DNA from: Verrucomicrobiota bacterium
GTDB lineage: Bacteria > Verrucomicrobiota > Verrucomicrobiia > Methylacidiphilales > UBA1321
Direction: 5' to 3'
DNA length: 64,000 nt
Assembly (NCBI GenBank): GCA_013285645.1
Contig: JABDHJ010000005.1
Location: forward strand, 61,433-125,432
Positions 25,611 to 34,638 of the stretch are shown piece by piece. The notes beneath the pieces are model-generated. The model saw only the letters and a program-made list of their open reading frames with translations, was not told the DNA's origin and made no database searches. Both the position numbers and the translations under genes were made by a program. Within the stretch, counting starts at the first letter, position 1; each line of letters opens with the position of its first letter.

Positions 25611-27473
25611 ATGTGTGGCGTTTGTGGTATTGCATTCCAAGGACAACCCTTCGATCTGAAGCGGGCAACCGCACGGGTCAAGAGCATGGTCGATGCGCTC
25701 GCTCATCGAGGTCCCGATGCCTCTGGATTTTCCATCGGTTCCCAAGCCGCCGTCGGCGCATCGCGACTGGCCATCCGTGGATTGGACTCCGGCCAGCAAC
25801 CTCTCCGCGATGAAAAAAGCGGTGTAATGGTGGTTTGCAATGGCGAGATCGATAATCATCGCGAACTTCGCCGCTGGCTGGCAGAGCGCGGACGAACTGT
25901 GGCCCAGCAAACCGACATCGCGGTCATTCCCGATCTTTATCTGGAGCTCGGCGAACATTTTATCGAGAGGCTCGTGGGAGTCTTTGCCATTGCGATTTGG
26001 GACCCCAACAAGGAGGAACTTCTTTTGACCCGGGACCGCGCGGGAGAACGTCCCATTTTCTTCACCGTCAATGATGGCGTGGTGCAATTCGCAACGGAAG
26101 TAGCCGCCCTGGTCGGCGAAAGCGGCGCCACCTTTACCCGCTCAAAAGAAGCAATTCATGAGTACATGACGATTGGTTGCCTGGCCGCGCCAACGTCACC
26201 CTATTTGGAAGTTCAGAAGGTGCGTCCGGGCGAGGCCGTCACCATCAGCGCTGCGGGCATTCGACGTCGCCGTTATTGGACGTGGGAGATCGGGCAGGTC
26301 AAAAAGAAGATCCCGACGACGAGCGGCTTCGACAAAATTTTCCGCGAGGCGGTGCGCAGTCAAACCGACATCGATGTGCCCTTTGGCATGTTTCTCAGCG
26401 GCGGCCTCGACTCTTCCCTGATCGCCGCGGTGGCGCGCAGTCTTCGCCCGGAAATGTCCTTCCCAGCCTATTCCCTTCGTTTCGAGGAAAGCTCGTATGA
26501 TGAAGGTCGCTTTGCGGAACAGGTCGCCCGTGATCTTGGACTCAAGCCCGTTTCGGTCTGGGTCAACCCAATGGATTTGCCGGCGACGCTGGCCGATCTC
26601 GTCGGGCGTGTGGGAGAACCGTTGGCCGATCCCGCGTGGATTCCAACTGCCTTGCTCGCCCAACGCGCCGCCCAAGATGTGAAATTGGTCCTGGCCGGTG
26701 AAGGCGGTGATGAACTTTTCGGCGGCTACCCCACGCACCTCGCGGCGAAATGGGGCGAGACCTATTCGCGACTTCCTCGCGTCGTCCAAACTGCATTCCG
26801 GCATCTCGTGCAGAAGTGGCCGGTCAGCGATAAAAAGGTCACCGTCTCTTTCCTTTTGAAGCGCTTTGTCGAGGGCATGCATCAGGACGGCATTGCGCGT
26901 CATTTACTCTGGAAAGCCAATATCTCCCCGGCGGTGATGTCCCGACTGGGGATGTCCGATCCGCTGCCGCAACTCGTGGAGGCCCCGACCGAGGAATTGC
27001 TCGACGCCGTCCAGCGGCTCGATCTGAAAATCACATTGGCGGAGGGCCTGCTCACCAAATCCGATCGCGCAGGAATGCGCTCGGCCCTGGAAGTGCGGGC
27101 GCCTTTTCTGGCCCAGGACGTCATGGAATTTGCAGCCACGCTGCCGGTTGACTACCGCGTCCGCGGTTTCTCCACCAAGGTTTTCTTGAAAAAATACGCC
27201 GAGAAATATCTGCCCAGCTCGATCATCTATCGTCGCAAACGAGGGCTGTCTGTTCCCCTGTCGCTTTGGCTGCGCGGCCCGCTTTACGACTGGGCGCTTT
27301 CACGGGTGAGCAGTGAACGCCTGGGCCATGTGGGAATCAATGTCCAGGCCGCAAAGGAATTACTCGAGGAACATCGCCGACGCGAAGCCGATCATGCGCG
27401 CTCGCTCTGGACTCTCATTGTCCTCTGCGAATGGCTCACCTGGGACGAAGCCCGAATCCAGAGTGCCCCATAA
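25611..27473 (+). CDS. asnB: Asparagine synthetase (glutamine-hydrolysing)
   Basis: A 620-residue two-domain enzyme. The N-terminal class II glutaminase domain begins MCGVCGIAF with Cys2 as nucleophile, followed by LAHRGPDASGF, CNGEIDNHRELR and an acidic loop. The C-terminal synthetase domain shows the PPi loop FLSGGLDSSLIAAV, SYDEGRFAEQVARDLGL and VLAGEGGDELFGGYPTHL. It makes asparagine, or amidates another carboxyl in the AsnB-like subfamily involved in surface glycans. It starts one base after the glycosyltransferase stop, which favours an operon role; both readings remain open. Confidence 0.93.
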   Translation: MCGVCGIAFQGQPFDLKRATARVKSMVDALAHRGPDASGFSIGSQAAVGASRLAIRGLDSGQQPLRDEKSGVMVVCNGEIDNHRELRRWLAERGRTVAQQTDIAVIPDLYLELGEHFIERLVGVFAIAIWDPNKEELLLTRDRAGERPIFFTVNDGVVQFATEVAALVGESGATFTRSKEAIHEYMTIGCLAAPTSPYLEVQKVRPGEAVTISAAGIRRRRYWTWEIGQVKKKIPTTSGFDKIFREAVRSQTDIDVPFGMFLSGGLDSSLIAAVARSLRPEMSFPAYSLRFEESSYDEGRFAEQVARDLGLKPVSVWVNPMDLPATLADLVGRVGEPLADPAWIPTALLAQRAAQDVKLVLAGEGGDELFGGYPTHLAAKWGETYSRLPRVVQTAFRHLVQKWPVSDKKVTVSFLLKRFVEGMHQDGIARHLLWKANISPAVMSRLGMSDPLPQLVEAPTEELLDAVQRLDLKITLAEGLLTKSDRAGMRSALEVRAPFLAQDVMEFAATLPVDYRVRGFSTKVFLKKYAEKYLPSSIIYRRKRGLSVPLSLWLRGPLYDWALSRVSSERLGHVGINVQAAKELLEEHRRREADHARSLWTLIVLCEWLTWDEARIQSAP

Positions 27474-27516
27474 ATCAGCACCCTGCCAAAGACCGGCCCA
27501 TTCGCTCCCAAGCTTA

Positions 27517-29232
27517 CTAATCGGCCTTGACCAAAACATCGTCCACGTAGATCTGGCCCTGGCCATTAAACCTGAACTCAAAACGGGCTCCGCCTGTTTC
27601 ATGCCGGTTTTCGGTATTTTTCTTGTTCTGAAAGCTGAAGCTGATGGTGTCCTGGAATTGATTCCACGAAGTACCTCCACCGACGTTATGAGCGGCATCA
27701 AAGTATTCAGGCAGTTCGCCTGGTTCGGTGCGCAATCCACACAAATGATATGTTAAATTCGATATATTTCCCGCTGTACGAATCCAAAAACTAACATGAT
27801 ATTCCGTGTTTTCCTTGACGCCAAAGCCAGAACCGCAAGTGATTTTGTGCTCGTCATCAAAAAGCTGGTCGGCAATGGGATAATAAAAATCCGGGAAATA
27901 TTTGTTCGTTATCGGATAGACGTAGTAGCGCAGGGCCGACTTAAAAGGAGTGTTGGGCGGCGGCGTAAATCCCGGTTCCACCGAGGTGTTGGTGCAGACC
28001 AGAAGTTCATTGGGCACACCGTAGGGACTGAACATACTCCACCCGATCGGCCGCAGGATTTTGGGAAGAGGATTCACGCCATGAATCGGCACGGGATCGC
28101 CAAATTGCGGGGCGCCCAGCTTGCCGATATTCTGCGCGTAGGAAATAGCTCCCTGGTTATTGGTGATGATCAGGTTGGGCAGCTTGTTTCCCGTTAGGTC
28201 GCACACCGTTACCGACGTCATGGCGCCAAAGGTGTCGTTGTTTCCCAGTTTCACCAGCGACCCCGCATCGAAGGTGGGGACCGCCTGCTTGGCATCCGCG
28301 CTGGTATTTAAAAACAGATTGATGTGTCCGGTACGGTCCCCGCAGATGATATCCGGTTTGCCATCATTGTTCCAATCCACCACCTGGGGCGTGAGATGCT
28401 CACGTCCCATTCCGGGAATGATTTTGTTAAAGGCGAGTTCGTTATACGACGGGTTGTCCCGGTTACTCTGATTTTTGAACAGAAAAATACTGTTCGCCGA
28501 GTAACTGCCGTCACCCATGATCAGGTCCAGGTTTCCCGTCCCAAACCAATCGTAGAGAAACGGGCAGAGGAAATTGCACCAGAGGAGGCCGTCTTTACGG
28601 GTGCGGATGAGGCTGTCATGCAAACGACTGGGAGTCACCTTGAACATGGGCTGCCCGGTCGACCCGGTATTATGAATGAAAAAGAGCCGCCCATTATAGT
28701 TACCGACAACAATATCAAGTAGCTTATTGTCACCCAGGCTGATGAGCTGAACGCGAGGAACGCTGTTCTCCGCTCCACCTGCATTGTAATCATAATCCGG
28801 TTCATCCTTGGTGGCTCCAATCCAGACCGGCATGATTTCGCCCACAGTAAACTTCGGTTGCGCCGCCGTGCCGCTATTGGCAAAGAACCAAAAAAAGCCG
28901 TGCGGATCGCCAATGACGAGATCCGGCAAACCGTCCCCGTTAAGGTCCCCCACGGCGACACTGGGACCGAATTGTGTCGTCGTTACTGTACCAGCATTGT
29001 TCACCGCCGGCTGGCTTCCCGGCCGAACCGCCAGCAGGTTGGTTGAACTGACACCCGACCATGGATTGTCCGCCGTAGATGAGCTTTCAAAGCTGCTGTG
29101 CAAGAGATCGACCGCCGCGAGCGGTTTCGTGACCACCATCAATCCTATCAGCAAAGCGATAAGATATTTCTGCCGGGAGAACTGACAGGAAGGGCGCGGC
29201 CCGAGGGAATACGAAAGAAATTGAGAAACCAC
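27517..29232 (-). CDS. Secreted FG-GAP/VCBS repeat protein
   Basis: A 571-residue exported protein. A hydrophobic stretch (YLIALLIGLMVVTKPLAA) in the first 40 residues is the signal peptide, though a longer-than-usual basic N-region precedes it. FG-GAP-like beta-propeller repeats with calcium-binding loops follow: VAVGDLNGDGLPDLVIGD, DWFGTGNLDLIMGDGSYS, VVDWNNDGKPDIICGDRTG, and VCDLTGNKLPNLIITNN. The last 150 residues form a jelly-roll-like domain (YHVSFWIRTAGNISNLTYHL, ARFEFRFNGQGQIYVDDVLV), like carbohydrate-binding modules. It probably binds surface or extracellular glycan; no catalytic motif is seen. Confidence 0.85.
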   Translation of the reverse strand: MVSQFLSYSLGPRPSCQFSRQKYLIALLIGLMVVTKPLAAVDLLHSSFESSSTADNPWSGVSSTNLLAVRPGSQPAVNNAGTVTTTQFGPSVAVGDLNGDGLPDLVIGDPHGFFWFFANSGTAAQPKFTVGEIMPVWIGATKDEPDYDYNAGGAENSVPRVQLISLGDNKLLDIVVGNYNGRLFFIHNTGSTGQPMFKVTPSRLHDSLIRTRKDGLLWCNFLCPFLYDWFGTGNLDLIMGDGSYSANSIFLFKNQSNRDNPSYNELAFNKIIPGMGREHLTPQVVDWNNDGKPDIICGDRTGHINLFLNTSADAKQAVPTFDAGSLVKLGNNDTFGAMTSVTVCDLTGNKLPNLIITNNQGAISYAQNIGKLGAPQFGDPVPIHGVNPLPKILRPIGWSMFSPYGVPNELLVCTNTSVEPGFTPPPNTPFKSALRYYVYPITNKYFPDFYYPIADQLFDDEHKITCGSGFGVKENTEYHVSFWIRTAGNISNLTYHLCGLRTEPGELPEYFDAAHNVGGGTSWNQFQDTISFSFQNKKNTENRHETGGARFEFRFNGQGQIYVDDVLVKAD

Positions 29233-29354
29233 AGCGTAATCATTCCAAAACGGAGATCATGATTCAATCAACATCCGCTAGCCGATGCAATTATTCCAAT
29301 GACCTCGTCTCCCTGATGGCTGGCCAAGCGGCCTCACCGATCCGAAGGATGAAC

Positions 29355-29744
29355 CTAACCGGTGACGAGCTTGACGCGAATATCACGGTAATCGTCATCC
29401 TCGGCGGAGTCGTCCCAGGCAAAAACAACAGGACCGATCCTGCGACCACGAGAGGCGACCCAGGGTAAATTCGCGTTCGCATTACTGCGTTTGTGCCAGC
29501 CGACCATGGTAAGTTCGTATTGGGAAGCCTGCGGAGGAATGACCAGGGTATTCGGACGGAGAATAAAACTTCCCATCTGACTTTCGATACGTTCGCCATT
29601 GCGATAAAGAACGACTGCCTGTTCCCAAGCGCCGTCAAAACTGGCGTAGAGGAAAACATTCAACTCCCCGGGAATGATCAGCGATAGGGCGGACGTATCG
29701 ACAAGAATCGAAGCATTTCCCTCTGGATCGAAATGAGTGGACAT
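29355..29744 (-). CDS. Hypothetical protein, predicted beta-rich
   Basis: A 129-residue protein without signal peptide or membrane helix. It alternates short hydrophobic strands (SILVDTSALSLIIPGELNVF, EQAVVLYRNGERI, TLVIPPQASQYELTMVGWHK) with polar loops and ends with an acidic DDSAEDDDYRD segment. A beta sandwich is likely. I do not recognise the family. It lies between the FG-GAP gene and xylB on the same strand; there is no evidence that they work together. Confidence 0.65.
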   Translation of the reverse strand: MSTHFDPEGNASILVDTSALSLIIPGELNVFLYASFDGAWEQAVVLYRNGERIESQMGSFILRPNTLVIPPQASQYELTMVGWHKRSNANANLPWVASRGRRIGPVVFAWDDSAEDDDYRDIRVKLVTG

Positions 29745-29798
29745 AGTGGATTTAGCATCGCGCTTGGAGGTCTGATGGCGAGCAAAAAAGCCGGAACG

Positions 29799-31289
29799 CT
29801 ACAAATGTCCAGCCCTCGCGAGATCACGAGTCAGCTTGGTTTGGCGGATTCTCAACTCCCGGTAAAGCCCGACGCATTCTGCCTGGGGCTCGGCTCTTTC
29901 ATCTTCGCGGGTTTCAGCGAGTTGGATGGCCCAATCGACCACGCTCTTTTCCGTCTCGACCACCGCCAAGGCCTGGATGGCCGCGCCCAAGGCGGCTCCT
30001 TCTGGAGAAACCATCGTAATCACGGGCGCGCCAAAAATATCAGCGCACATCTGGCGCCAGAGCCGACTTTGGCTGCCCCCACCCGTGAGACGAATTTCGC
30101 GCGGCGTAACGCCGAGGGCCCCGAGGCGATCCAGTCCATAGGCCATGCCGAGCGTCACGCCCTCCATCGTGGCGCGCGCGAGATGCCCGGGAGTACAATT
30201 ACGTGTGGTCATTCCATGCATCACACCGCTGGCGCCGGGCAAATTGGGCGTCCGTTCGCCTTGCAGGTAAGGCAGAAAAAGGAGGTTGTCCGCACCGGCA
30301 GGGATCGCCGCTGCAGCGGTTTCATAATCGTCGTGCTTCCAACCGAAAAGTTTGCGCACCTGCTCCGTCGCCACAGTGACGTTCATCGTGCAGAGCAATG
30401 GAAGCCAGGCGTCCGTGCTATCGCAAAACGCCGCGATTTCTCCCTCGGGATCGATCACCGGGCGGTCCACGCAGGCATAGAGCGTACCCGATGTTCCGAG
30501 ACTGGCGGTGACGCAGCCGTTGGTGACGTTGCCCGTGCCAATCGCTCCCATCATATTATCGCCGCCACCCGCGCTGACGAGAATGCCTTTCGGCAAACCC
30601 CACGCCGCAGCCCATTCGGATTTGAGTTCACCCGCCGGTTGACGCGAGGACTTCGGTTCGGGAAGCAAATCGATCAGGCGCGGATCGATGAAGTCGGTCA
30701 TCGGCTTCGACCAGCGCCGAGTGCGTATATCGAGAAGCGCAGTCCCCGAGGCATCACCGTACTCCATGCTCATCAGTCCGGTGAGCACGAAGTTGAGATA
30801 ATCATGCGGCAGCAAAACATGTTCGAGCCGCTTGAAATTCTCCGGCTCCTTGCGCTTCAACCAAAAAATCTTGGGCGCCGTGTAACCCGGTAACATCGCG
30901 TTGCCGACGATATTGATGACTCCAGACACGCCACCGAAATGACGCGTGATCTCGTCGCACTCTTCCACAGTGCTGGTATCGCACCAAAGTTTGGCGGGAC
31001 GAATCACCTGCCCTCCGGCATCAAGCGGAACAAAGCCGTGTTGTTGTCCTGAAACACCCATCGCCCGGATTTCGACGGCACGCGCACCCAGTTGAGAAAT
31101 CACCTCACGGACGGTTACATCGAGGGCATCAACCCAGATGGCCGGGTTCTGCTCCATCGCGCCAGCGGGCAGACCCGGCAGGACTTCGTAACTGCGACTG
31201 GCCTGCGCGACGACACGCCGAGTCGCGGAATCAAACGCAATCGTTTTGGTGCTTTGCGTTCCGCAATCGATACCGAGTGTAATGGCCAT
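29799..31289 (-). CDS. xylB: Xylulokinase
   Basis: A 496-residue FGGY-family kinase phosphorylating D-xylulose to xylulose 5-phosphate, which feeds the pentose phosphate pathway (rpe and pgl occur elsewhere in the window). Motifs: LGIDCGTQSTKTIAFD (phosphate 1), AMGVSGQQHGFVPLDAGG, AKLWCDTSTVEECDEI (catalytic Asp), and RLTGGGSQSRLWRQMCADIF (adenosine motif). The SGQQHG and LWCDTST patterns favour XylB over glycerol kinase or other FGGY members. No xylose isomerase is beside it. Confidence 0.92.
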   Translation of the reverse strand: MAITLGIDCGTQSTKTIAFDSATRRVVAQASRSYEVLPGLPAGAMEQNPAIWVDALDVTVREVISQLGARAVEIRAMGVSGQQHGFVPLDAGGQVIRPAKLWCDTSTVEECDEITRHFGGVSGVINIVGNAMLPGYTAPKIFWLKRKEPENFKRLEHVLLPHDYLNFVLTGLMSMEYGDASGTALLDIRTRRWSKPMTDFIDPRLIDLLPEPKSSRQPAGELKSEWAAAWGLPKGILVSAGGGDNMMGAIGTGNVTNGCVTASLGTSGTLYACVDRPVIDPEGEIAAFCDSTDAWLPLLCTMNVTVATEQVRKLFGWKHDDYETAAAAIPAGADNLLFLPYLQGERTPNLPGASGVMHGMTTRNCTPGHLARATMEGVTLGMAYGLDRLGALGVTPREIRLTGGGSQSRLWRQMCADIFGAPVITMVSPEGAALGAAIQALAVVETEKSVVDWAIQLAETREDERAEPQAECVGLYRELRIRQTKLTRDLARAGHL

Positions 31290-31334
31290 AACGTTTAGGT
31301 GCCTGAGGCCGCCAGATTTGCTTTTCGTGACCGG

Positions 31335-31787
31335 TTACTCTTCCGTTTGCAATTCTTTGATCATCGGAATCGCAACGGAAGATGACACGATGGACAGGGT
31401 GGTGCTGAGAATCTGCCCGCTCGGATCCAATTTCGTCTTCTGGCGCACAAAGTAGTTTTGTCCGGCTTGAGCGGTAATCGTCACCTGGCTTGTTTCGCAA
31501 CTAATGGTGTGTTGTCCCGGGGTCAAGACGGAGTAGACAAAGGAACTTGAGGAGACCATGCCGAGCGCCTGGCCGTCGAGGGACACCCGGTGCGAATTAT
31601 CCGCACGGATCAGGCTGCCTTCCTCGTAGATATAAAGTCCCGCCATCCCGGCTTCCGGCTTGAAGGAATTGGAGGCCAATTGAGATTCGTTGGTCTGGGC
31701 TGTGATACTGGATGCACTGGGTGTGCTGGCGCAAGCTGCGACTAACAGGGGTGAAACAAACAGAAAAATAAGGCGAATTTTTTTCAT
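31335..31787 (-). CDS. DUF2846-like lipoprotein
   Basis: A 150-residue lipoprotein. The signal peptide ends in a lipobox (LLVAACAS, Cys at about residue 19). The mature part resembles DUF2846: AGLYIYEEGSLIRADNSHRV, SLDGQALGMVSSSSFVYSVL, TPGQHTISCETS and ITAQAGQNYFVRQ, a small beta-sandwich pattern. Function is unknown. The protein should be anchored to the inner leaflet of the outer membrane or to the inner membrane. Confidence 0.8.
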   Translation of the reverse strand: MKKIRLIFLFVSPLLVAACASTPSASSITAQTNESQLASNSFKPEAGMAGLYIYEEGSLIRADNSHRVSLDGQALGMVSSSSFVYSVLTPGQHTISCETSQVTITAQAGQNYFVRQKTKLDPSGQILSTTLSIVSSSVAIPMIKELQTEE

Positions 31788-31853
31788 CTTGGTCTATTGA
31801 GAAAAGCCGAAGCGATGGCAGTCGTCGAGAATGGAATGAGAACGGGCGAGAGG

Positions 31854-32372
31854 TTAAACCGTCTTTTTCGAGGCGGAGAGCAGCGAGAATCCGTAAAAGA
31901 TAAGGTCAATGCCGATGAATGTCCCAATGACCCACGCGGAGGAACTGGGCCAGTGAGCGAGAATCAAAATTCCCAAAAGAATACTGATGGCGCCGCTAAA
32001 AATAAGAGCGCCACGATGGCCCAGCGCAGGATGCGAAATCGCAAAGCCTGTCTTGAAAAAACCTCCGACCAGAAAATAGGTGGCCATGATCAAGGTGATG
32101 ACGATTACCCCGCTAGCCGTATCAAAAATAAGAAGCATCCCCATGCACATGGCCAATACTCCCGCCAATAATTGGACGGAAAATCCGGCCCAGCCCCGTT
32201 GCCAGAAAGCATGGAAGAGCCCCGCCACTCCAGCTACAGTCAGCAACACTCCAAAAAAGAGAACGGCGGTGAATGTGACAACCAGCGGTGTCCCAATCGC
32301 AATTGCTCCGACGAAGATATAAATCAATCCCAACAAGAAGGACCAGCGTGAGTGTGATGAGTCAGAAGCCAT
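31854..32372 (-). CDS. HdeD/DUF308 family membrane protein
   Basis: A 172-residue integral membrane protein with six hydrophobic segments in three pairs, for example WSFLLGLIYIFVGAIAIGTP, AVLFFGVLLTVAGVAGLFHA and ISILLGILILAHWPSSSAWV, then IGTFIGIDLIFYGFSLL. The repeating pair structure and the G-rich pattern fit the HdeD family, linked to acid resistance in enteric bacteria but of unknown mechanism. A role here is not known. The C-terminus is short and basic. Confidence 0.85.
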   Translation of the reverse strand: MASDSSHSRWSFLLGLIYIFVGAIAIGTPLVVTFTAVLFFGVLLTVAGVAGLFHAFWQRGWAGFSVQLLAGVLAMCMGMLLIFDTASGVIVITLIMATYFLVGGFFKTGFAISHPALGHRGALIFSGAISILLGILILAHWPSSSAWVIGTFIGIDLIFYGFSLLSASKKTV

Positions 32373-32579
32373 GCCTGACCATTATAGAATCGATCAAGGA
32401 TTGGCCAGTCATTTTCATTTAAAATGATCAACGGAAGATCTTTCTAATGCGTTGATCAAGATCGCTCAACGAACGTCACCATCCTGTCATTATTTCGCCA
32501 CGAAGAGAGACAACGCGAGCAGCAGTAACGGCATCGATGCGCAGGTCAATATCGCGTATAAGTCATTGGACAGTCTGTT

Positions 32580-32645
32580 GCCTCTTTAGCTCAGGGGTAG
32601 AATCCCAGCGGTTTCTTAACCGACGAGGATAAGAGCACGGGTGAA
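32580..32645 (+). other. Degenerate tRNA-like sequence
   Basis: GCCTCTTTAGCTCAGGGGTA matches the 5' end of tRNA-Thr at 37331 at all but one base and has the typical acceptor 5' strand and D-loop. The D-stem is broken (GAAT instead of GAGC), the anticodon region CGGTTTCTTAACCG has an eight-base loop, and the T-arm is largely missing, with AAGAGC closing imperfectly. It is a damaged or truncated tRNA rather than a working gene. The rest of this 290-base gap holds nothing else I can name. Confidence 0.5.
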
Positions 32646-32665
32646 GTCTATAAAAGATGTAACCT

Positions 32666-33256
32666 TTATGCGTTAAAAAACTGGACAATCCCTTGCACAA
32701 ATCGTATTCCGCCGAAAATAATCGCGCCTCCGGCAATAAGGTAGGAGCCACCGCCTGGGCTTGTCGCAGCTGCTTCGTATGAAAAAAAGGTGATGGCCGT
32801 ACCGACGGCGCAAATAATTGCTCCTATCGTCATATTGCGAGCGCCAATCGCCCGCTGTCTACGCTTGTAATCGTTAACATCCGGCGAAGACCGTCGAACA
32901 GTCCCCTGAGCTTTTGCAGGCGCGGCGCTTGGGCTGACTTTACGAGGTTCGACGGTGACATTGCGCGAGAGGGCATTCTGAGGGGCTTGCGCAGGCTTGG
33001 CCGCAACTCCGGAAGGAGCGGCATTGCGGCGAGGTGGAATCCAGGCGTTTTGTACGACTTGTGGGGGTGGAGGTTCGGGCGAGGGCGAAGGATTCGTAGC
33101 AACTTCAGCCACTTGATCCAGGGGCATCCAATCCGCTGCCCCCTCGTGCCACGCCAAGTCGCCGGGCAATAGATTGCCTGATGCCAGATAATCCCGGGCC
33201 TGCTCGACGGAATATGGCCCAAATTGCTGGCCGTCACGATGAATATAGATTTGCAT
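32666..33256 (-). CDS. GYF_2 domain protein with two C-terminal membrane helices
   Basis: A 196-residue protein. Residues 1-50 are a GYF_2 domain (IYIHRDGQQFGPYSVEQARD, LLPGDLAWHEGAADWMPL), a small fold that typically binds proline-rich peptides or acts as a localisation module in bacteria. A disordered Pro/Ala-rich linker covers about 55-125, and the C-terminus carries two membrane helices (MTIGAIICAVGTAITFFSYE and YLIAGGAIIFGGIRFVQGIV). The GYF domain would face the cytoplasm. It follows the TPR gene by 31 bases. Function unknown. Confidence 0.8.
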   Translation of the reverse strand: MQIYIHRDGQQFGPYSVEQARDYLASGNLLPGDLAWHEGAADWMPLDQVAEVATNPSPSPEPPPPQVVQNAWIPPRRNAAPSGVAAKPAQAPQNALSRNVTVEPRKVSPSAAPAKAQGTVRRSSPDVNDYKRRQRAIGARNMTIGAIICAVGTAITFFSYEAAATSPGGGSYLIAGGAIIFGGIRFVQGIVQFFNA

Positions 33257-33287
33257 AGAGTGAAAGGCGTGATTTCAGACCAGATAT

Positions 33288-34349
33288 TCAGGGTGCGGAT
33301 GGAGTTGCCGGGATAGAGACCGCTGACGCCGAAGGAGCGGAATCTGTAGCGGCATTAGGAAAGCTTTGGCTGAGTTGAGAAGCAGCTCTCGGATCGATCT
33401 TGGCCAAAATGGCGCAGGTATCACGGGCCGGTCCCCATTGATTCTCCTTGGCGTAGGCCGTCGTAAGGTTGATGAGGGCACGCTTATGGTTGGGGTTTGA
33501 TTGAAGAGCTTGTTTATAGGCATCTATCGCCTTATCCATCTGCCCGGCGAGGAAGTAGGTATAACCAAGGTTGTTTAGAGCCTCGTCGTAACCTGGTTGC
33601 GATTGAATCGCATGGTTGAATGCGTCCAGCGCCTTGTCGGATTGCTGCAAGTGCCCATAAGCCAGTCCAAGAGAGTTCCAGCCTTGGGCGTAATCGGGTT
33701 TGAGGGCGACAGCTTTCTGCAAGTTCGTCAATGCATTGGCGGGCATTTGTTCTGTCGTCTGGATTTCGCCGAGAGTACCCCAGCCGTAAGGTGATTCGGG
33801 ATGAGCATTGACCAGGCTTTGAACTTCTTCCTCTCCTACGGCCAGGTTCTTCTGAGCGCGATAGCATCGCGTCAGCATTTCCCATCCGCGTGGATATTCG
33901 GGCATGAGATCGACTGCTTTGATGAGGGCGGGGATGGCGTCATTTACATTTCCCTGAATCGCCAGACAACATCCCAAATCGTACCAATTGGGCCCCATTT
34001 TGGGATCGAGTGCATTGGCTTTGGTCAAATCAGTGATCGCCTCGGCGCATTGATTTTCTACGAACAGGACATCACCCAGCGAATACCAACTGAGTGCAAG
34101 CTCGGGATGACTGACCGTATTGTCTTGAGCTCTCTTGAGGGCTTGGTCGAATTGCTTTCCTTGCAGGAGAGTCTTGATTGCATTCACCTCCGTTGCCCCC
34201 GCGGGAAGAGTCGCTGGCGGTGCCGTAACGACAGCAGGCGCATTAGTGACGGGCGTAGTATGAGGAACCTGTCCTCCCAATTGCTGCCATTTTGTTTGAG
34301 CGGCGATGGCCTCCTCCTTATGTCCCAAAATTTGCTGGCAAGCGTACAT
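33288..34349 (-). CDS. TPR protein with a broken 5' end
   Basis: A protein of tandem tetratricopeptide repeats from ATG 34349 (353 residues), with about seven repeats, e.g. LSWYSLGDVLFVENQCAEAI, PNWYDLGCCLAIQGNVNDAI, AQGWNSLGLAYGHLQQSDKA, EALNNLGYTYFLAGQMDKAI. TPR-like coding continues upstream of that ATG in the same frame (GKWQAAVDALNHAVALVPNS) but meets a TGA at 34443-34445 before any start codon. The annotated start therefore sits inside a TPR unit. No signal peptide remains. The gene is either frameshifted near 34440 or has lost its true 5' end; translation from 34349 lacks a convincing ribosome binding site. Confidence 0.6.
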   Translation of the reverse strand: MYACQQILGHKEEAIAAQTKWQQLGGQVPHTTPVTNAPAVVTAPPATLPAGATEVNAIKTLLQGKQFDQALKRAQDNTVSHPELALSWYSLGDVLFVENQCAEAITDLTKANALDPKMGPNWYDLGCCLAIQGNVNDAIPALIKAVDLMPEYPRGWEMLTRCYRAQKNLAVGEEEVQSLVNAHPESPYGWGTLGEIQTTEQMPANALTNLQKAVALKPDYAQGWNSLGLAYGHLQQSDKALDAFNHAIQSQPGYDEALNNLGYTYFLAGQMDKAIDAYKQALQSNPNHKRALINLTTAYAKENQWGPARDTCAILAKIDPRAASQLSQSFPNAATDSAPSASAVSIPATPSAP

Positions 34350-34431
34350 TTCAAACCAGAAGTTGGAAGAGTTGGGAACGAGTGCGACAGCATGATTAAG
34401 CGCGTCAACCGCCGCCTGCCATTTCCCTATC

Positions 34432-34453
34432 CCTTGGAATCGTCATTCCAAGG
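34432..34453. repeat. Nine-bp perfect hairpin at the reading-frame break
   Basis: CCTTGGAAT and ATTCCAAGG pair perfectly around a four-base loop. On the minus strand the TGA that closes the TPR reading frame lies inside the hairpin. Confidence 0.55.
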
Positions 34454-34638
34454 TTGATTATAATCCGAGAACCATCCGATGTTGGACATGCTATAAAGAC
34501 GTTTTGCCCTGAAATAGGTAACGGTAGTTAGAAATTTTCCCGCTCTTTCCACTAAAAAAACGTCGTAGCAGCAGTTCATCAGAACTATGGCTGGGCTCAG
34601 CCCTTAGGGCGAAAACGTCTGGTGGACTCCCCTCGTTC

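Noticed and set aside
34491..34638. Possible separate small gene between the TPR and CMD genes
   Set aside because: Several frames are open here, but none has a start with a ribosome binding site or a family pattern.
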